Assembly: GCF_006352025.1 (NCBI RefSeq)
Contig: NZ_CP040936.1
Span: 3,350,001 to 3,414,000 of the forward strand
DNA: 64,000 bases
Reading direction: 5' to 3'
DNA from: Hymenobacter sp. DG01
Lineage (GTDB): Bacteria; Bacteroidota; Bacteroidia; Cytophagales; Hymenobacteraceae
Made by a program: the position numbers and the translations under genes. How positions within the stretch are numbered: position 1 is the first letter of the stretch; each line of letters begins with the position of its first letter. The notes below the pieces were generated by a model. The model was not told the origin of the DNA. It saw only the letters and a program-made list of their open reading frames with translations, and did not search any database. Of the stretch, positions 51,522 through 61,832 are shown piece after piece.

Positions 51522-54500
51522 ATGTCCACTTCCGATTCAACCACTGCCACGGCGGCCCTCTCCGATCAGCTGGCTCAGGAGCGCCGGGAGCGAATGGCGG
51601 CCGAGCGGCAGGTGCAGGCCCTGCGCCGCCACCTGGCTGCTACTCAGCGGGTAGTAACCCGCCTGACGGGCAGCATCACCCGCCTCACCCAGAACCTGCG
51701 CGTGGCGGTGCTGGTAGTACACCAGAATGGCAAGGTAGTGCTGCTGAACCAGGAGTTCTGCGACCTGCTGGGCCTGGAAGATGCTACCCCCGGCATGCAG
51801 GAGCAGCCCGCCGAGCCCCTGCTGGAGGCGCTCATTCAGCAGTCGGCACGGCCCGAAAACACCCGACAGGAACTGGAGCGCCTGCGGTCTGCTAATCAGC
51901 GCACCCTGGGAGCCGATGTGGAGCTGGCCGACAGCACGGTACTGGAAATGGACTTTATTCCGCTCAGCGGTCAGGCCGACCTGGTGCCGGCCGGCTACAT
52001 GCTGTCTTTCCGCGACGTGACGCAGGCGCGCCGGGCCGAGCAGTATCTGAACTCCCTGTCCCGCATTCCGGGCCAGAACCCGAACCCCGTGCTGCGCCTG
52101 CACGCCAACGGTCGGGTGCTCTACGCCAACCCGGCCGCCGAGCAGCTGCGCCAGGAGTACGTGGCTCCCCAGCATGATCCGGCCTTTTCCCGGCACCTGT
52201 ACCAGGCTGCAACCGAGGCCCTGGCGGCAGGCCTGCCTACCCAAAGTGAAGTAGGCCACGCCGACCGGTGCTTTCAGCTGGCCATTGTGCCGTTCGTGAA
52301 TGACCAGTACGTCAATTTGTATTTCACCGACATCACCCAGGTAAAAGACGCGGAAAAGCGCCTGGTGGAGCAGCAGGAGTTCTACGAGACGGTACTCAAC
52401 CAGCTGCCCGCCGACGTAGCCGTGTTCGATACCGAGCACCGCTACCAGTTCGTGAACCCGGCGGCCCTGCGCGAGCCCAGCCTGCGGGAGTGGATCATCG
52501 GCCGCACCGATTTTGAGTACCTCGCCCACCGGGGGCGCCCCCTGGACCTGGCTCACCGGCGGAGGGCCGTTTTCGAGCGGGCCGTTCAGCAGCGCAGCGT
52601 GGTGGCCTGGGAAGAAGCCTTGGACACGCCCGAGGGCCGGCGCCTCTCGTTGCGCCACATGCAGCCGGTTTTTGGTTCCGAGGGCGACTTGCGGATGGTT
52701 ATCGGGTACGGCCTCGACATTACGGAGCGCCATGAGGCCGAGGAAAAGGTACGCCGCAGCGAAGCCCGCCTGCAGGAGCAGCAAAACTTTGTGCAGCAGG
52801 TAGTAAACACTACCCCCATTGTGCTGTGGGTGTGCAACACCGAGGGCCAGATTCAGTTTTCCAACCAGGCCTTTGAGGACCTGATCAGCACCGGCGCCCA
52901 CCGCTACACCGACTCCAGCGACCCCCACGACCCCGTAGCGGCCGAGAAATGGGCCCACGAGCAAAGCATCCTGCACGTACTGAAATCGGGGCAGGAAATA
53001 GCTTACGAAAGCTCCTTCACCCAGCTCGACGGCACTGTGCGCTACTTCCAGACGGTGGTGCGCCCCCTGCACCGCACCGATGGCAGCATGAACGTCATGG
53101 GCGTCAGCACCGACATTACCGAAATCAAGCAGACGGGCAACACCCTGGAGCGCACAGCCAAGCAGTACCGCGACCTGATGCACTACTCCCAGGCCCTGAT
53201 CTGCACCCACGATCTGGAGGGCATCATTTTGTCGGTAAACCCGGCCGCGGCCCAGCTGGTAGGGGTAGTGCCCGAGCTGCTGGTGGGGCGCACACTCCAC
53301 GATGTGCTCACCCCCGATCTGCACCCCCAGCTGGGGGTGTATCTGGCCCAGGCACGCCAGCAACAGGAACTGACCGGGCTGATGACCCTCCGGGGCCCCG
53401 ATGGCCGCCCGCATCACCTGATCTACAACAACTACCGCGTGCAGGAGCCCGGCGAGCTACCCTACGTTATTGCCTACGGCCAGGAAATTACGGAGCGCAT
53501 TCAGGCCGAGCAAGAGCTGCTGCGGGCCAAGGAAGCTGCCGAAAACACGGCCCGGGCCAAAGAAAACTTCCTGGCCAACATGAGCCACGAAATCCGCACG
53601 CCCATCAACGGTATTCTGGGCATGGCCGGCCTGCTGGCCAAAACGCCCCTGGCCCCTACCCAGCAGGAGCATCTGCGGGTACTGCGCAACTCCGGACGCC
53701 ACCTGCTCACAGTTATCAACGACGTGCTGGACGTGGCCAAAATTGAGGCCGGCAAGCTGGAGCTGGAGCAGATGGCCTTCGATTTAAACCAGTCCATTCA
53801 GGATGCTGTGCAAAGTCTGGCCTTCCGGGCCGAGGAGAAAGGCATAGGCTTCCGGCTGGAATTAATGCCCCTACCCCACCCCGTGGTTATCGGCGACCCG
53901 GGCCGCATCAACCAGATTCTGCTTAATCTGCTCAGCAATGCCGTGAAGTTCACTACCTACGGCGAGGTAGCCCTCACCTCGCGCCTGCTCCAGGAAACCA
54001 CCACCGAGCTGGCCCTGGAGTTTCAGGTGCGCGACACGGGCATCGGCATTCCGGCCGATAAGCTGGAAGCAGTTTTTGAGAGCTTTTCGCAGGCCTACGC
54101 CGACATTTCGCGGCGGTTTGGAGGCACGGGCCTGGGGCTGACTATCAGCCGGAGTCTGGTGCTGCAGTTGGGTGGGCAAATGTGGGTGGAAAGTGAGCTC
54201 AACCAGGGTAGCTCCTTCTTCTTTTCCCTGACCCTGCCCAAGGCCCAGCAACCGCTGCCGGAGCCTACCCTGCTACCCCCGCCCGACTACGCCCGCCTGC
54301 GGGGCAAACGGGTGCTGCTGGTAGAAGACCACCCCGTAAACCAGCAGTTGGCCATGCTGATTCTGGAGGGTTGGGAGGTGGAAACCCACGTAGCTTCCGA
54401 CGGCAACGAAGCCCTCGACCAGCTGGAAGCCCGCCTCTACGACGTGGTACTCATGGACATACAGATGCCCGGCCTCAGCGGCCTCGACGTGACCCACCGC

Positions 54501-55124
54501 CTGCGCCAGCACCCCGATCCGCTGCGCGCCGCTACCCCCGTTATTGCCCTTACGGCCAACGTAATGCGCTCCGACGACGAAATCTACCGGGCGGCTGGCC
54601 TGGACTATCTTTCCAAGCCATTTGAGGAAGACGACCTGTTCCGGAAGCTGGAAGCCAACCTGCGCCCGGTGCCGGCCGACGAGCTGGAAGCCGCCGCGCC
54701 TACCCCCCTCCCGCCGCCACAACCCGCCGCGGAACCCGCGCCGGAGTCCACCACCCCGGCGGCAGACTCATTATTCGACCTGACGCTGCTGCGCGACACG
54801 GCGCACGGCAGCACCATCTTCATGCAGAAGATAATTGGCTCGTTCCGGGCGCACACGCCGGTAGCAGTGGCCCAGCTCCGGGAGGCCGTAGCCACCAACG
54901 ACTGGCTGGCCGTGGGCTTGGTAGTGCATAAGCTGCGGCCCTCGCTGCAGCTGCTCGGCATTCAGGGCACCCAGCAGGCCGTAGCGGTCCTGGAGCCCCT
55001 CTCCCGCCTCGCGCCCGACTCAGAGGCCCTACCCCCGGCCGTGGACCTGCTGCCCCTGGCCCACCTGCTGGCCGATACGCTGGAAGCAGCCGTGGAGCAG
55101 CTGGGCAACGCCCACGTTGAGTAG
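51522..55124 (+). CDS. Hybrid sensor histidine kinase, multi-PAS, REC and Hpt
   Basis: 1200 residues, no membrane helices. After a short coiled coil (SDQLAQERRERMAAERQVQA) come about five PAS domains (roughly 50-165, 170-285, 285-410, 420-545, 550-670; PAC motif examples SFRDVTQARRAEQYL and VIGYGLDITERHEAEEK). HisKA has phospho-His689 (NMSHEIRTPINGI), HATPase has NQILLNLLSNAVKFT, DTGIGIP and GTGLGLTIS. REC has Asp979 (DVVLMDIQMPGLSG), and Hpt has His1136 (LVVHKLRPSLQLLG). A complete internal phosphorelay. The LytTR regulator gene converges on it and may be a partner. Confidence 0.95.
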   Translation: MSTSDSTTATAALSDQLAQERRERMAAERQVQALRRHLAATQRVVTRLTGSITRLTQNLRVAVLVVHQNGKVVLLNQEFCDLLGLEDATPGMQEQPAEPLLEALIQQSARPENTRQELERLRSANQRTLGADVELADSTVLEMDFIPLSGQADLVPAGYMLSFRDVTQARRAEQYLNSLSRIPGQNPNPVLRLHANGRVLYANPAAEQLRQEYVAPQHDPAFSRHLYQAATEALAAGLPTQSEVGHADRCFQLAIVPFVNDQYVNLYFTDITQVKDAEKRLVEQQEFYETVLNQLPADVAVFDTEHRYQFVNPAALREPSLREWIIGRTDFEYLAHRGRPLDLAHRRRAVFERAVQQRSVVAWEEALDTPEGRRLSLRHMQPVFGSEGDLRMVIGYGLDITERHEAEEKVRRSEARLQEQQNFVQQVVNTTPIVLWVCNTEGQIQFSNQAFEDLISTGAHRYTDSSDPHDPVAAEKWAHEQSILHVLKSGQEIAYESSFTQLDGTVRYFQTVVRPLHRTDGSMNVMGVSTDITEIKQTGNTLERTAKQYRDLMHYSQALICTHDLEGIILSVNPAAAQLVGVVPELLVGRTLHDVLTPDLHPQLGVYLAQARQQQELTGLMTLRGPDGRPHHLIYNNYRVQEPGELPYVIAYGQEITERIQAEQELLRAKEAAENTARAKENFLANMSHEIRTPINGILGMAGLLAKTPLAPTQQEHLRVLRNSGRHLLTVINDVLDVAKIEAGKLELEQMAFDLNQSIQDAVQSLAFRAEEKGIGFRLELMPLPHPVVIGDPGRINQILLNLLSNAVKFTTYGEVALTSRLLQETTTELALEFQVRDTGIGIPADKLEAVFESFSQAYADISRRFGGTGLGLTISRSLVLQLGGQMWVESELNQGSSFFFSLTLPKAQQPLPEPTLLPPPDYARLRGKRVLLVEDHPVNQQLAMLILEGWEVETHVASDGNEALDQLEARLYDVVLMDIQMPGLSGLDVTHRLRQHPDPLRAATPVIALTANVMRSDDEIYRAAGLDYLSKPFEEDDLFRKLEANLRPVPADELEAAAPTPLPPPQPAAEPAPESTTPAADSLFDLTLLRDTAHGSTIFMQKIIGSFRAHTPVAVAQLREAVATNDWLAVGLVVHKLRPSLQLLGIQGTQQAVAVLEPLSRLAPDSEALPPAVDLLPLAHLLADTLEAAVEQLGNAHVE

Positions 55125-55150
55125 CCCCTGGCCCTGCTGCTATATTCATG

Positions 55151-55204
55151 ACTTCGCCCCGCGGAATCTCCCAGAATAACTACGGGAATTCCGCGGGGCG
55201 AAGT
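55151..55204. terminator. Strong 17-bp hairpin between convergent kinase and LytTR genes
   Basis: ACTTCGCCCCGCGGAAT (55151-55167) pairs perfectly with 55188-55204; the inner TCCC/GGGA extends it. It lies between the ends of the hybrid kinase (+) and LytTR regulator (-). No T-tract follows on either side. Confidence 0.75.
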
Positions 55205-55221
55205 ATTTGAGGCCGACCGGC

Positions 55222-55956
55222 TTAGATGCGGTTGAGCTTACGAAAGAAGGCTTCCTGGTAAGATTTGCCGATGGGCACGTGGTTACCACCAGGTACTACC
55301 GCGGCCCCGTCCTCAATGGCCTCAATGCGGCGCATGTTCAGGATGTAGGAGCGGTGCACACGCACGAAGTGGTCGAAGGGCAGGCGGGCATCCAGGGCCT
55401 TCATGGTGGTATAAACGATGTACTTCTGCTTGTCCGTCACGATAATCACGTAGTCCGACAGGGCCTCGATGTAAAGCACTTCATCGAAGTTGATACGCAC
55501 CATCTTGTTGTTGACCTTCACGAACAGGTCGTTATCGGGGGGGGCGGTTGGGGCGGCCGGGCTGCCGGCCGTGGCCGCCGGGGTAGCGTGCTGCTGCAGA
55601 GCCCGCTGCACGGCCCGACTGAAACGGGCGTAGTCGAAGGGCTTAACGAGGTAGTCGGTTACGCGCAGATCAAAGGCATCCACGGCAAAGTCCTCGTGGG
55701 CCGTGGTCAGAATAACGATGGGCGGATCGGACAGAACGCGCAGCAGGTCCAGGCCATTGAGCTGGGGCATCTGCACGTCCAGAAACAGTACATCTACTTT
55801 ATTGCCCGCCCGGAAGTAGTTCAGGCCCTGCAAGGCATCGTCGAGGGAGGTAACCAGCTGCAGCGAATCGGTCAGGGAAATGTAGTGCTCCAGCGTCAGC
55901 CGGTTGATTTCTTCGTCATCAATAATAGCACAAGTCAGGACGGGGGCAGTAGCCAT
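55222..55956 (-). CDS. LytTR-family response regulator
   Basis: 244 residues from MATAPVLTCAIIDDEEINRL. The receiver has Asp13-Asp14, phospho-acceptor Asp60 (VLFLDVQMPQLNGL) and Lys106 (DYLVKPFD). The C-terminal LytTR DNA-binding domain (about 145-244) has VNNKMVRINFDEVLYIEALS, DYVIIVTDKQKYIVYTTMKA and HRSYILNMRRIEAIEDG. LytTR regulators bind direct repeats and often control surface traits. The orientation is convergent with the hybrid kinase; they may form a pair, but are not in one operon. Confidence 0.92.
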   Translation of the reverse strand: MATAPVLTCAIIDDEEINRLTLEHYISLTDSLQLVTSLDDALQGLNYFRAGNKVDVLFLDVQMPQLNGLDLLRVLSDPPIVILTTAHEDFAVDAFDLRVTDYLVKPFDYARFSRAVQRALQQHATPAATAGSPAAPTAPPDNDLFVKVNNKMVRINFDEVLYIEALSDYVIIVTDKQKYIVYTTMKALDARLPFDHFVRVHRSYILNMRRIEAIEDGAAVVPGGNHVPIGKSYQEAFFRKLNRI

Positions 55957-56262
55957 AAGGAGCGGAAAGGGTAAGTCGGAACGGGTGGCCCCGCTGCCTG
56001 CTAACCGGCTAAATAAGCCTGCCAAACAAGCATTGTGGCTTTTACTGAGTAGCTAAACTACTCTACTTCCGGTAGCCAATCAAGTTAATTATATGTAACA
56101 AAATGTATTATCTCATTTTTGGACGCAGGGCAGAAGGCTCCGGCGGCCTGCGGCCTGCCTGGGCTTCCCGAATGCGCGGCGTTACCGACCCTACCCCCTG
56201 CCCTTCCCAAAACAGGAGGCGGCGCGTAGCTACCTCCTGCGGCCTGCCAGCCATGACGTGGC
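55957..56262. other. Intergenic region before the LytTR gene
   Basis: 306 bp. It has GAGTAG / CTACTC arms at about 56050-56066, an A/T-rich stretch at 56085-56115 that may carry the LytTR promoter on the minus strand, and an AGGAGG...CCTCCT hairpin (about 56213-56241) just past the kmo stop codon. No protein gene. Confidence 0.45.
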
Positions 56263-57639
56263 TCAGGCCCGCCGAGCCATTTCGGCGGCTATCAGCTGCT
56301 GCACCGCGGGGAGCTGGTAGTCTTCCTCGGTCCGGATGTGCGGCATCAGGCGTTGCATAATCTGTTCCTGAGCCTGCCCGTTGGCCCAGGCTTCGGCGTA
56401 GGGCAGGTGAGAAAACGTAACCTGCGAGTACAGAGGCAGCCACTTATCGGGGTACTGGGCTGAAATCTTGCTTTCTATCTTCTTCTGGAGCAGAAACCGG
56501 GGGTCGGCTACCCGGTCGCGCATTTCCTCGAAGTTGTACACGGCCAGGTCGGCCATGGCATCGGCGTTGGGCTTGCGCTGCTGCTGAAACTCCTGGAAAA
56601 TTGTGTCCCAGTCGCGGCCGTGGCGGGTGAGCAGCTCGTGCAGGGCCGTGCAGTCCTCGAAGCCCGCGTTCATGCCCTGCCCGTAGAACGGCACAATGGC
56701 GTGAGCGGCATCCCCGAGCAGCAGCACGGCATCGTGGTAGGTCCAGGGGTAGCAGCGCACCGTAACCAGGGAGCTGGTGGGGTTTTCAAAGAACTCGGTT
56801 TCCAGCTCCGGCATCAGGGGCACGGCATCCGGAAACACGTCCTCGAAGAAGGCGCGCACCTGAGCCGGGGTTTGCAGGGCCTCAAAGGAAACGGGCCCTT
56901 CGAACGGGAAAAACAGGGTGCAGTTAAAGGAGCCGTCGAGGTTGGGCAGGGCAATCATCATATACTGGCCCCGGGGCCAGATGTGCAGCGCGTGCTTTTC
57001 CAGGGCCCACTCGCCGCCGGGGGCCGCGGCAATGGTCAGCTCCTTATAGCCGTAATCGAGGTAGTGCTGAGAGTAGTTGAACCGCTCGGTGCGCTGCATA
57101 GCGCTGCGCACCGCCGAGTAGGCCCCATCAACCCCAAACAGCCGCCGAAAAGGCACCGTCCGGCTCTCGCCCTGCTCCGTATCCAGCATTTCCACCACCT
57201 GCTGACGCAGGTCCACGCGCTGGCACTGCTGGTTGAAGGCTACCTGAATGCGCGGGTTCTGCTCCACCAGATCCAGCATACGGCGGTTGAGGCCCGCGCG
57301 CGACACCGAGTAGATGGCCTGGCCCTCCTGCCCGTAGGGCTGGTAGGTGAGCTGGCCGTGGGGGTCGTGCATCATGCGCCCGTGCATGGCAATGGCCACA
57401 TCCCGCACCGAGTCTGCGATGCCTACCCCCTCTAGGGCCCGCCACCCCCGGTCCGACAGGGCCAGGTTGATGGAACGGGCCTCCACCGGGCCCGCTTTCC
57501 GGATGTCGGGGCGGCGCTCGAACATTTCTACCGCGTGGCCGTGCTGAGCCAGGTAAAGCGCCAGCAGGGAGCCCACCAGCCCGCCGCCCATCACGGTCAG
57601 GAGTTCAGTTTCAGCGGCAGTGGAAGCAAAATCGGCCAT
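56263..57639 (-). CDS. kmo: Kynurenine 3-monooxygenase
   Basis: 458 residues. FAD-binding Rossmann N-terminus (VMGGGLVGSLLALYLAQHGH), EARSINLALSDRGWRAL motif of KMO, FGVDGAYSAVRSAMQR, and LLGDAAHAIVPFYGQGMNAG of the FAD-binding fold, all as in KMO. It hydroxylates L-kynurenine to 3-hydroxykynurenine with NADPH and O2. The kynureninase gene is 5-6 kb away on the same strand, with a broken TonB receptor between. The two belong to one catabolic or NAD-forming route. Confidence 0.95.
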   Translation of the reverse strand: MADFASTAAETELLTVMGGGLVGSLLALYLAQHGHAVEMFERRPDIRKAGPVEARSINLALSDRGWRALEGVGIADSVRDVAIAMHGRMMHDPHGQLTYQPYGQEGQAIYSVSRAGLNRRMLDLVEQNPRIQVAFNQQCQRVDLRQQVVEMLDTEQGESRTVPFRRLFGVDGAYSAVRSAMQRTERFNYSQHYLDYGYKELTIAAAPGGEWALEKHALHIWPRGQYMMIALPNLDGSFNCTLFFPFEGPVSFEALQTPAQVRAFFEDVFPDAVPLMPELETEFFENPTSSLVTVRCYPWTYHDAVLLLGDAAHAIVPFYGQGMNAGFEDCTALHELLTRHGRDWDTIFQEFQQQRKPNADAMADLAVYNFEEMRDRVADPRFLLQKKIESKISAQYPDKWLPLYSQVTFSHLPYAEAWANGQAQEQIMQRLMPHIRTEEDYQLPAVQQLIAAEMARRA

Positions 57640-58289
57640 GGGTACGCGGGGCTAAGCAGTAAGAAGAAGCAAATAGAACAACGAAAGTAACCGATTCCGC
57701 CCGCATCAGTTGACCGAGGAAAATCTAGGGTTCAGGAGGCATAGCCGGGTAGTTGGCCGGAAGAGGGCCGGGTTGTACCCGGCTGAGGCTTTATTTTGAA
57801 CTTTGGAAAGATTATCGGGCGCGAAGCCTGTCTATATCGCCTATCCTGCTTGCCTTATGTCAGCCGTTCTATCCTTATGTCGCCCCCGCCAGGAGCAGCC
57901 CGCGCGCCTACCCGCCGGCGCATCGTGGACCCTGACAGAATCCAAACCCAGGGAAATAAACCCGGACCGAAGCTATAATTCGCTGAGCGACGAAGAAGCA
58001 CAAAGCGCGGGGCAAAAACCAAATATATTTCACGTTGGAGGCTACTTAATAGGCGACGAAAATTGCCTGTACCTGTACGGGCCACCCGATGTGCGCTACT
58101 AACGTGCCATGCGGGATGGGGTACCGGCGTCCGACTTTGGCAGCCAGAACTTTTATTTGTTCAATTCACCCTCTCCAATAATCACCAGGGTTTTAGCTCC
58201 TCATTGGTAGGGTATTAGGCATGCACACAATACACTTGTGGCCTTTTCTACGTAGGGGAGGCAGTTTTTCATTTTTGCATTTTTTTATT
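57640..58289. other. 650-bp region before the TonB receptor, one doubtful short frame
   Basis: Between kmo (-) and the TonB receptor gene (+). A frame from an ATG at 57857 to 58102 gives 81 residues ending FHVGGYLIGDENCLYLYGPP; it has no homologue I recognise and no clear start signal, so I do not call it a gene. A poly-T stretch at 58266-58287 directly precedes the TonB receptor ATG at 58290. Confidence 0.4.
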
Positions 58290-61011
58290 ATGGGAAAACC
58301 TTACCGTTTTCTATTTTTCTTCCTCTTACTTTTTCTGTGCGGTGCCACAGCAAGCTTGGCGCAGGAGCTGGGCGCCATAGCAGGAAGCGTACAGAATGAG
58401 GCCGGAAGGCCTATGTCAGGGGCTACTATCTTTATTCGGGGCACCTTTATCGGGACCAGCACGGACCGGGACGGCAAGTTCAGCCTGCGCGCCGACTTCG
58501 GCGGCGGCCCCGTAGTGCTGTCGGTATCCTTTGTAGGCTACGAAAGCCGCGACGTTACGCTCAGCCAGCCCGATAACACCGTGATGGTGCAGCTGAAGCT
58601 GAACCCCACCCAAACCAACGAGGTAATTGCCTCGGCTTCGCGGGTAGAGGAAGGCATTCTGCAGGCGCCGGTAACGGTAGAGAAAGTAACCTCCCAGCAG
58701 ATTCTGCGCCTGCCTCCGCCCGACGTGCAGGTGGGCCTGAACCAGTTCAAGGGCATCGACGTGAACAGCACGAGCATGATCATGAACTCGCTGAGCACGC
58801 GCGGGTTTAACTCGGCGAAGTCGGAGCGCCTGATTCAGCTCACGGATTACTTTGATACTCAGTCGCCCTCCCTGAACATCAACACCGGTAACCTGACGGG
58901 CCTGCCCGAGCTGGACATCGAAAGCATTGAAATTATCCACGGCCCGGCCTCGGCCCTGTACGGAGAACGCCTTTAATGGGGTGCTGCTGCAAAACTCCAA
59001 GGACCCCTTCGTGAGTGAGGGCCTGAGCCTGCGCCTGCGCGGCGGGGAGCGGAGCTTCTTTGACGGACAGGTGCGCTACGCCAAGAAAATCGGCGACAAG
59101 TTCGCCTTCAAAGTAACCGGCGCTTACCTCACGGCCAATGACTGGCTGGCCGGCAACTACTCGGCTACCAGCAAGCAAGTACAGTCCAACAACAACGCTC
59201 AGGGCTCCTCGCTGGGCTACGATGCCGTGAACCGCTACGGCGACGTGGATGGCTACACTTTCGCGGCCAATTTCCCTTTCCCGGAGGTGCGCAACAAAAC
59301 CGTATTCATGCCGGGCTTTGAGGAAAAGACCCTGGTAGGAAATGACGACCAGGCCAAGTCACTTAAAATTCACCCCTCGGTATCGTACCTGCTTACTAGC
59401 AGCATCAAGCTGACGGCGGGCGCCAACTACAACCGCGGCACGGCCAGCTACCAGAGCACCAGCCGCTACCGCTTCAAGGATTTCGGCACCAACCAGTACC
59501 ACGGCGAAATCAAGGGCGAGCGGTGGTTTGTACGGGGCCAGTCCATTCAGGACTTTGGCGGCAACTCCTACGACCTGAGCTTCCTGGGTTCCTTTATCCA
59601 GACCTCGCCTATTGCCGGCGGTAACACCACCACTACCTACGCCCAGCGCTACTATGGCACCTACGTAAACACCTACGTGGGAGCGCGCACGGCCGGCCAA
59701 ACCGATGCTCAGGCCCAGGCCGCAGCCAAAGTCGCCGCTGATCCGCTGCAGCTGGACCCCACCAGCGCCGAGTTTAGCGCCCTGCGCAAGCAAATCATCA
59801 ACGATGCTACCGTGGGCCGGGGCGCCCGCCTCAACCCCTGCTCCCTGCTTAACGAGGGCAACGCCCAGTACAACTTTCAGCTCAGCGAAACAGCCGACCT
59901 GATTGTGGGCGGTGCCTACCGCAAGTTCCGACTGGGCTCCCAGGGCAACCTGTTCTCGGATACCGATGGCCGGATTCAGAACCACGAGCTGGGCGGCTAC
60001 GCGCAGCTGACCAAGAAATTTCTGCAGGAGCGCCTGAAGCTGGCCCTGGCCGGCCGGGTCGATGATTTCAAGAACTTCAAGCCGGCTTTTTCGCCGCGGG
60101 CGTCGGCGGTGTACTCGCTGGGCGAGAACAAGCAGCATAACTTCCGGGCCAGCTACGGCCAGGCGTTCCGTTCGCCCTCGCAAACCGAGCAGTACTTCTA
60201 TAATGACATCCGCACGGGCCTGCTGATCGGGAACGTGGGCAATGGTTTCCAGGGCTATAACCTAGCCCTGTTTAACTCGCCCCAGCTGCTGACCGCCGCC
60301 CAGAGCAACCCGGCCGTGCTGCAGCCCTACGAGTACAACATTGCGCCCCTGAAGCTGGAACAAGTAAGCACCGCGGAAATTGGTTACAAAGGTGCCCTGC
60401 TGGCTAACCTTTACGCCGACGTGAGCTACTACCGCAGCCGCTACCAGGATTTCATTGGAGCCCAGACGTTTGTGGGCAACACCGATGGCTCGCGGCCTAC
60501 CCCCCAGCAGTTGGCCGCCGGCTACCCTGCCGCCTACTCTGACCAGAGCAAGCCTACCCGCGTGCTGTATGCCTACTACAACAGCGCCCAGGAAGTGCGT
60601 ACCCAAGGGGTAACGGCCGGCCTGACGTACTACTTCCGGAAAGCCTTCAACCTGACGGGCAACTACTCGCTGAACGTGCTGGACCGCAGCAACCTGCCCG
60701 AAGGCTTCCAGACCTACTTCAACACGCCCAAGCACAAGTATAACGTGGGCGCCAATGGCCAAGTAGGCAACCTGAGCTACTCCGTGAACTACCGTTGGGT
60801 GCAGGGCCACCTGCAGGAAATGCCTTTCGCCGTGGGTACCATCCGTGACTACAGCACCACCGACGCCTACCTGGGCTACACCGTGCCGAAGCTGGGCAGC
60901 ACCTTCCAGGCTGGCATCTCCAACGCTTTCAATGCCAACAACGTGCAGGTGTTCGGCGGCCCCCAGATTGGGCGCCTGGCCTACCTGGGCCTGCGCTTCG
61001 ATGTGAAGTAG
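58290..61011 (+). pseudogene. TonB-dependent receptor, split by a one-base frameshift
   Basis: The first frame (58290-58976) gives a signal peptide (MGKPYRFLFFFLLLFLCGAT), a carboxypeptidase-D-like domain (GAIAGSVQNEAGRPMSGATI) and most of the plug (IESIEIIHGPASALYG). The second frame (58966-61011) continues ENAFNGVLLQNSKDPF and then the beta-barrel to TFQAGISNAFNANNVQ and the end LAYLGLRFDVK. The conserved sequence ALYGxNAFNGV spans the junction: one base is missing near 58964-58967. With it restored the gene would encode about 907 residues, a normal length. Substrate unknown; the location between kmo and kynU gives a weak hint of kynurenine-related or siderophore transport. Confidence 0.9.
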
Positions 61012-61046
61012 CCAACAACAAAACAGTGCCCTTGTGAGTTAGTAGA

Positions 61047-61080
61047 GTCAGAAGGATTTCCACCGCCCTTTCCTTCTGAC
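61047..61080. repeat. 10-bp inverted repeat after the TonB receptor
   Basis: GTCAGAAGGA (61047-61056) and TCCTTCTGAC (61071-61080) pair perfectly with a 14-base loop, 36 bp past the receptor stop codon. May serve as a terminator although no T-run follows. Confidence 0.6.
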
Positions 61081-61098
61081 AGGAAAACTCACTATCCA

Positions 61099-61137
61099 GA
61101 CAAGCCCTTCCCTCTGCCCCGAGGTGAAGGGCTTGTC
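61099..61137. repeat. Hairpin of the GACAAGCCCTT family
   Basis: GACAAGCCCTTCCCTC pairs with GAGGTGAAGGGCTTGTC, one bulged base. The core GAAGGGCTTGTC matches the inner hairpin of the element at 28667-28705, showing at least two copies of one family in the window. Confidence 0.7.
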
Positions 61138-61224
61138 GCGTTTGGGAGGGGTAGGCATTAGGCTTGTCCAGCCTGCATTACCTCGCTGTACCTGTCACCA
61201 TTTACCATTTACTTCTTCACATTC

Positions 61225-61818
61225 TCACCTGACCAAACGAAACGTAAGGTTGAGGCGGTGGCCAACGGGGCGGGCGGTTTTGGGCAGGGCATGGAGCCAG
61301 TACCGCTGGGTAGGCCCGCGCATCAGGAGCAGGCTGCCGGCGGTAAGAGGCAGCGTGATAGGGCCGTGGGCAGTGTGCTGCGGGTCGCGAGGCTTCAGGC
61401 GGAAGTTGCGAGTAGCCCCCAGCGTGACGGAGGCAATAATAGGCTCGGGGCCCAGCTCCGGCTCGTCGTCGGCGTGCCAGCCCATGCTGTCCTGGCCGGA
61501 GCGGTAGAGATTGAGCAGCACGCTGTTAAAGGTCGTGCCGGTAGCTGCCTCTACCTGCCGGCGCAGGTGTAGCAGGGCGGGCGTCCAGGGTTCGGGCTGC
61601 AGCTGAATACCCGAGTAGCGGTAGGATGCGCCCGCGTCGCCGTGCCAGGCCGTGAGGCGGGGCTGCATCACTTCCCGGCCAAACAGCTTGATAGGCTCAT
61701 GCTTCCAGGCCAGGCGGCTGGTGAGTTCCTGAAGCAGGGTTTGCGCCTCCGCCGGGGGTAGGAAATTGGGGTCGAACAGCAGTTCGGCGTGGGGCAGGGC
61801 AATGGGCGCAAGAGGCAT
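61225..61818 (-). CDS. AlkB-like 2OG-Fe(II) oxygenase
   Basis: 197 residues from MPLAPIALPHAELLFDP. AlkB-type signatures: LNLYRSGQDSMGWHADDEPE (first His and Asp iron ligands), SVTLGATRNFRLKPR and the late LMRGPTQRYWLHALPKT (second His), then RLNLTFRLV (2-oxoglutarate-binding Arg). Such enzymes repair alkylated bases oxidatively. The start follows the end of the 61833 gene after 14 bp, so the two are likely co-transcribed. A longer in-frame start would reach into that gene. Confidence 0.92.
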   Translation of the reverse strand: MPLAPIALPHAELLFDPNFLPPAEAQTLLQELTSRLAWKHEPIKLFGREVMQPRLTAWHGDAGASYRYSGIQLQPEPWTPALLHLRRQVEAATGTTFNSVLLNLYRSGQDSMGWHADDEPELGPEPIIASVTLGATRNFRLKPRDPQHTAHGPITLPLTAGSLLLMRGPTQRYWLHALPKTARPVGHRLNLTFRLVR

Positions 61819-61832
61819 GACCGGGTGGCTAC

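Noticed and set aside
51537..53417. Long minus-strand open frame (over 600 codons) opposite the hybrid kinase gene
   Set aside because: It has no recognisable domain and mirrors a real kinase gene with clear motifs; high GC removes stop codons on the antisense strand.
57857..58102. 81-codon frame before the TonB receptor
   Set aside because: No motif, no homologue I recognise and no promoter or start signal; kept only as a remark in the region entry.
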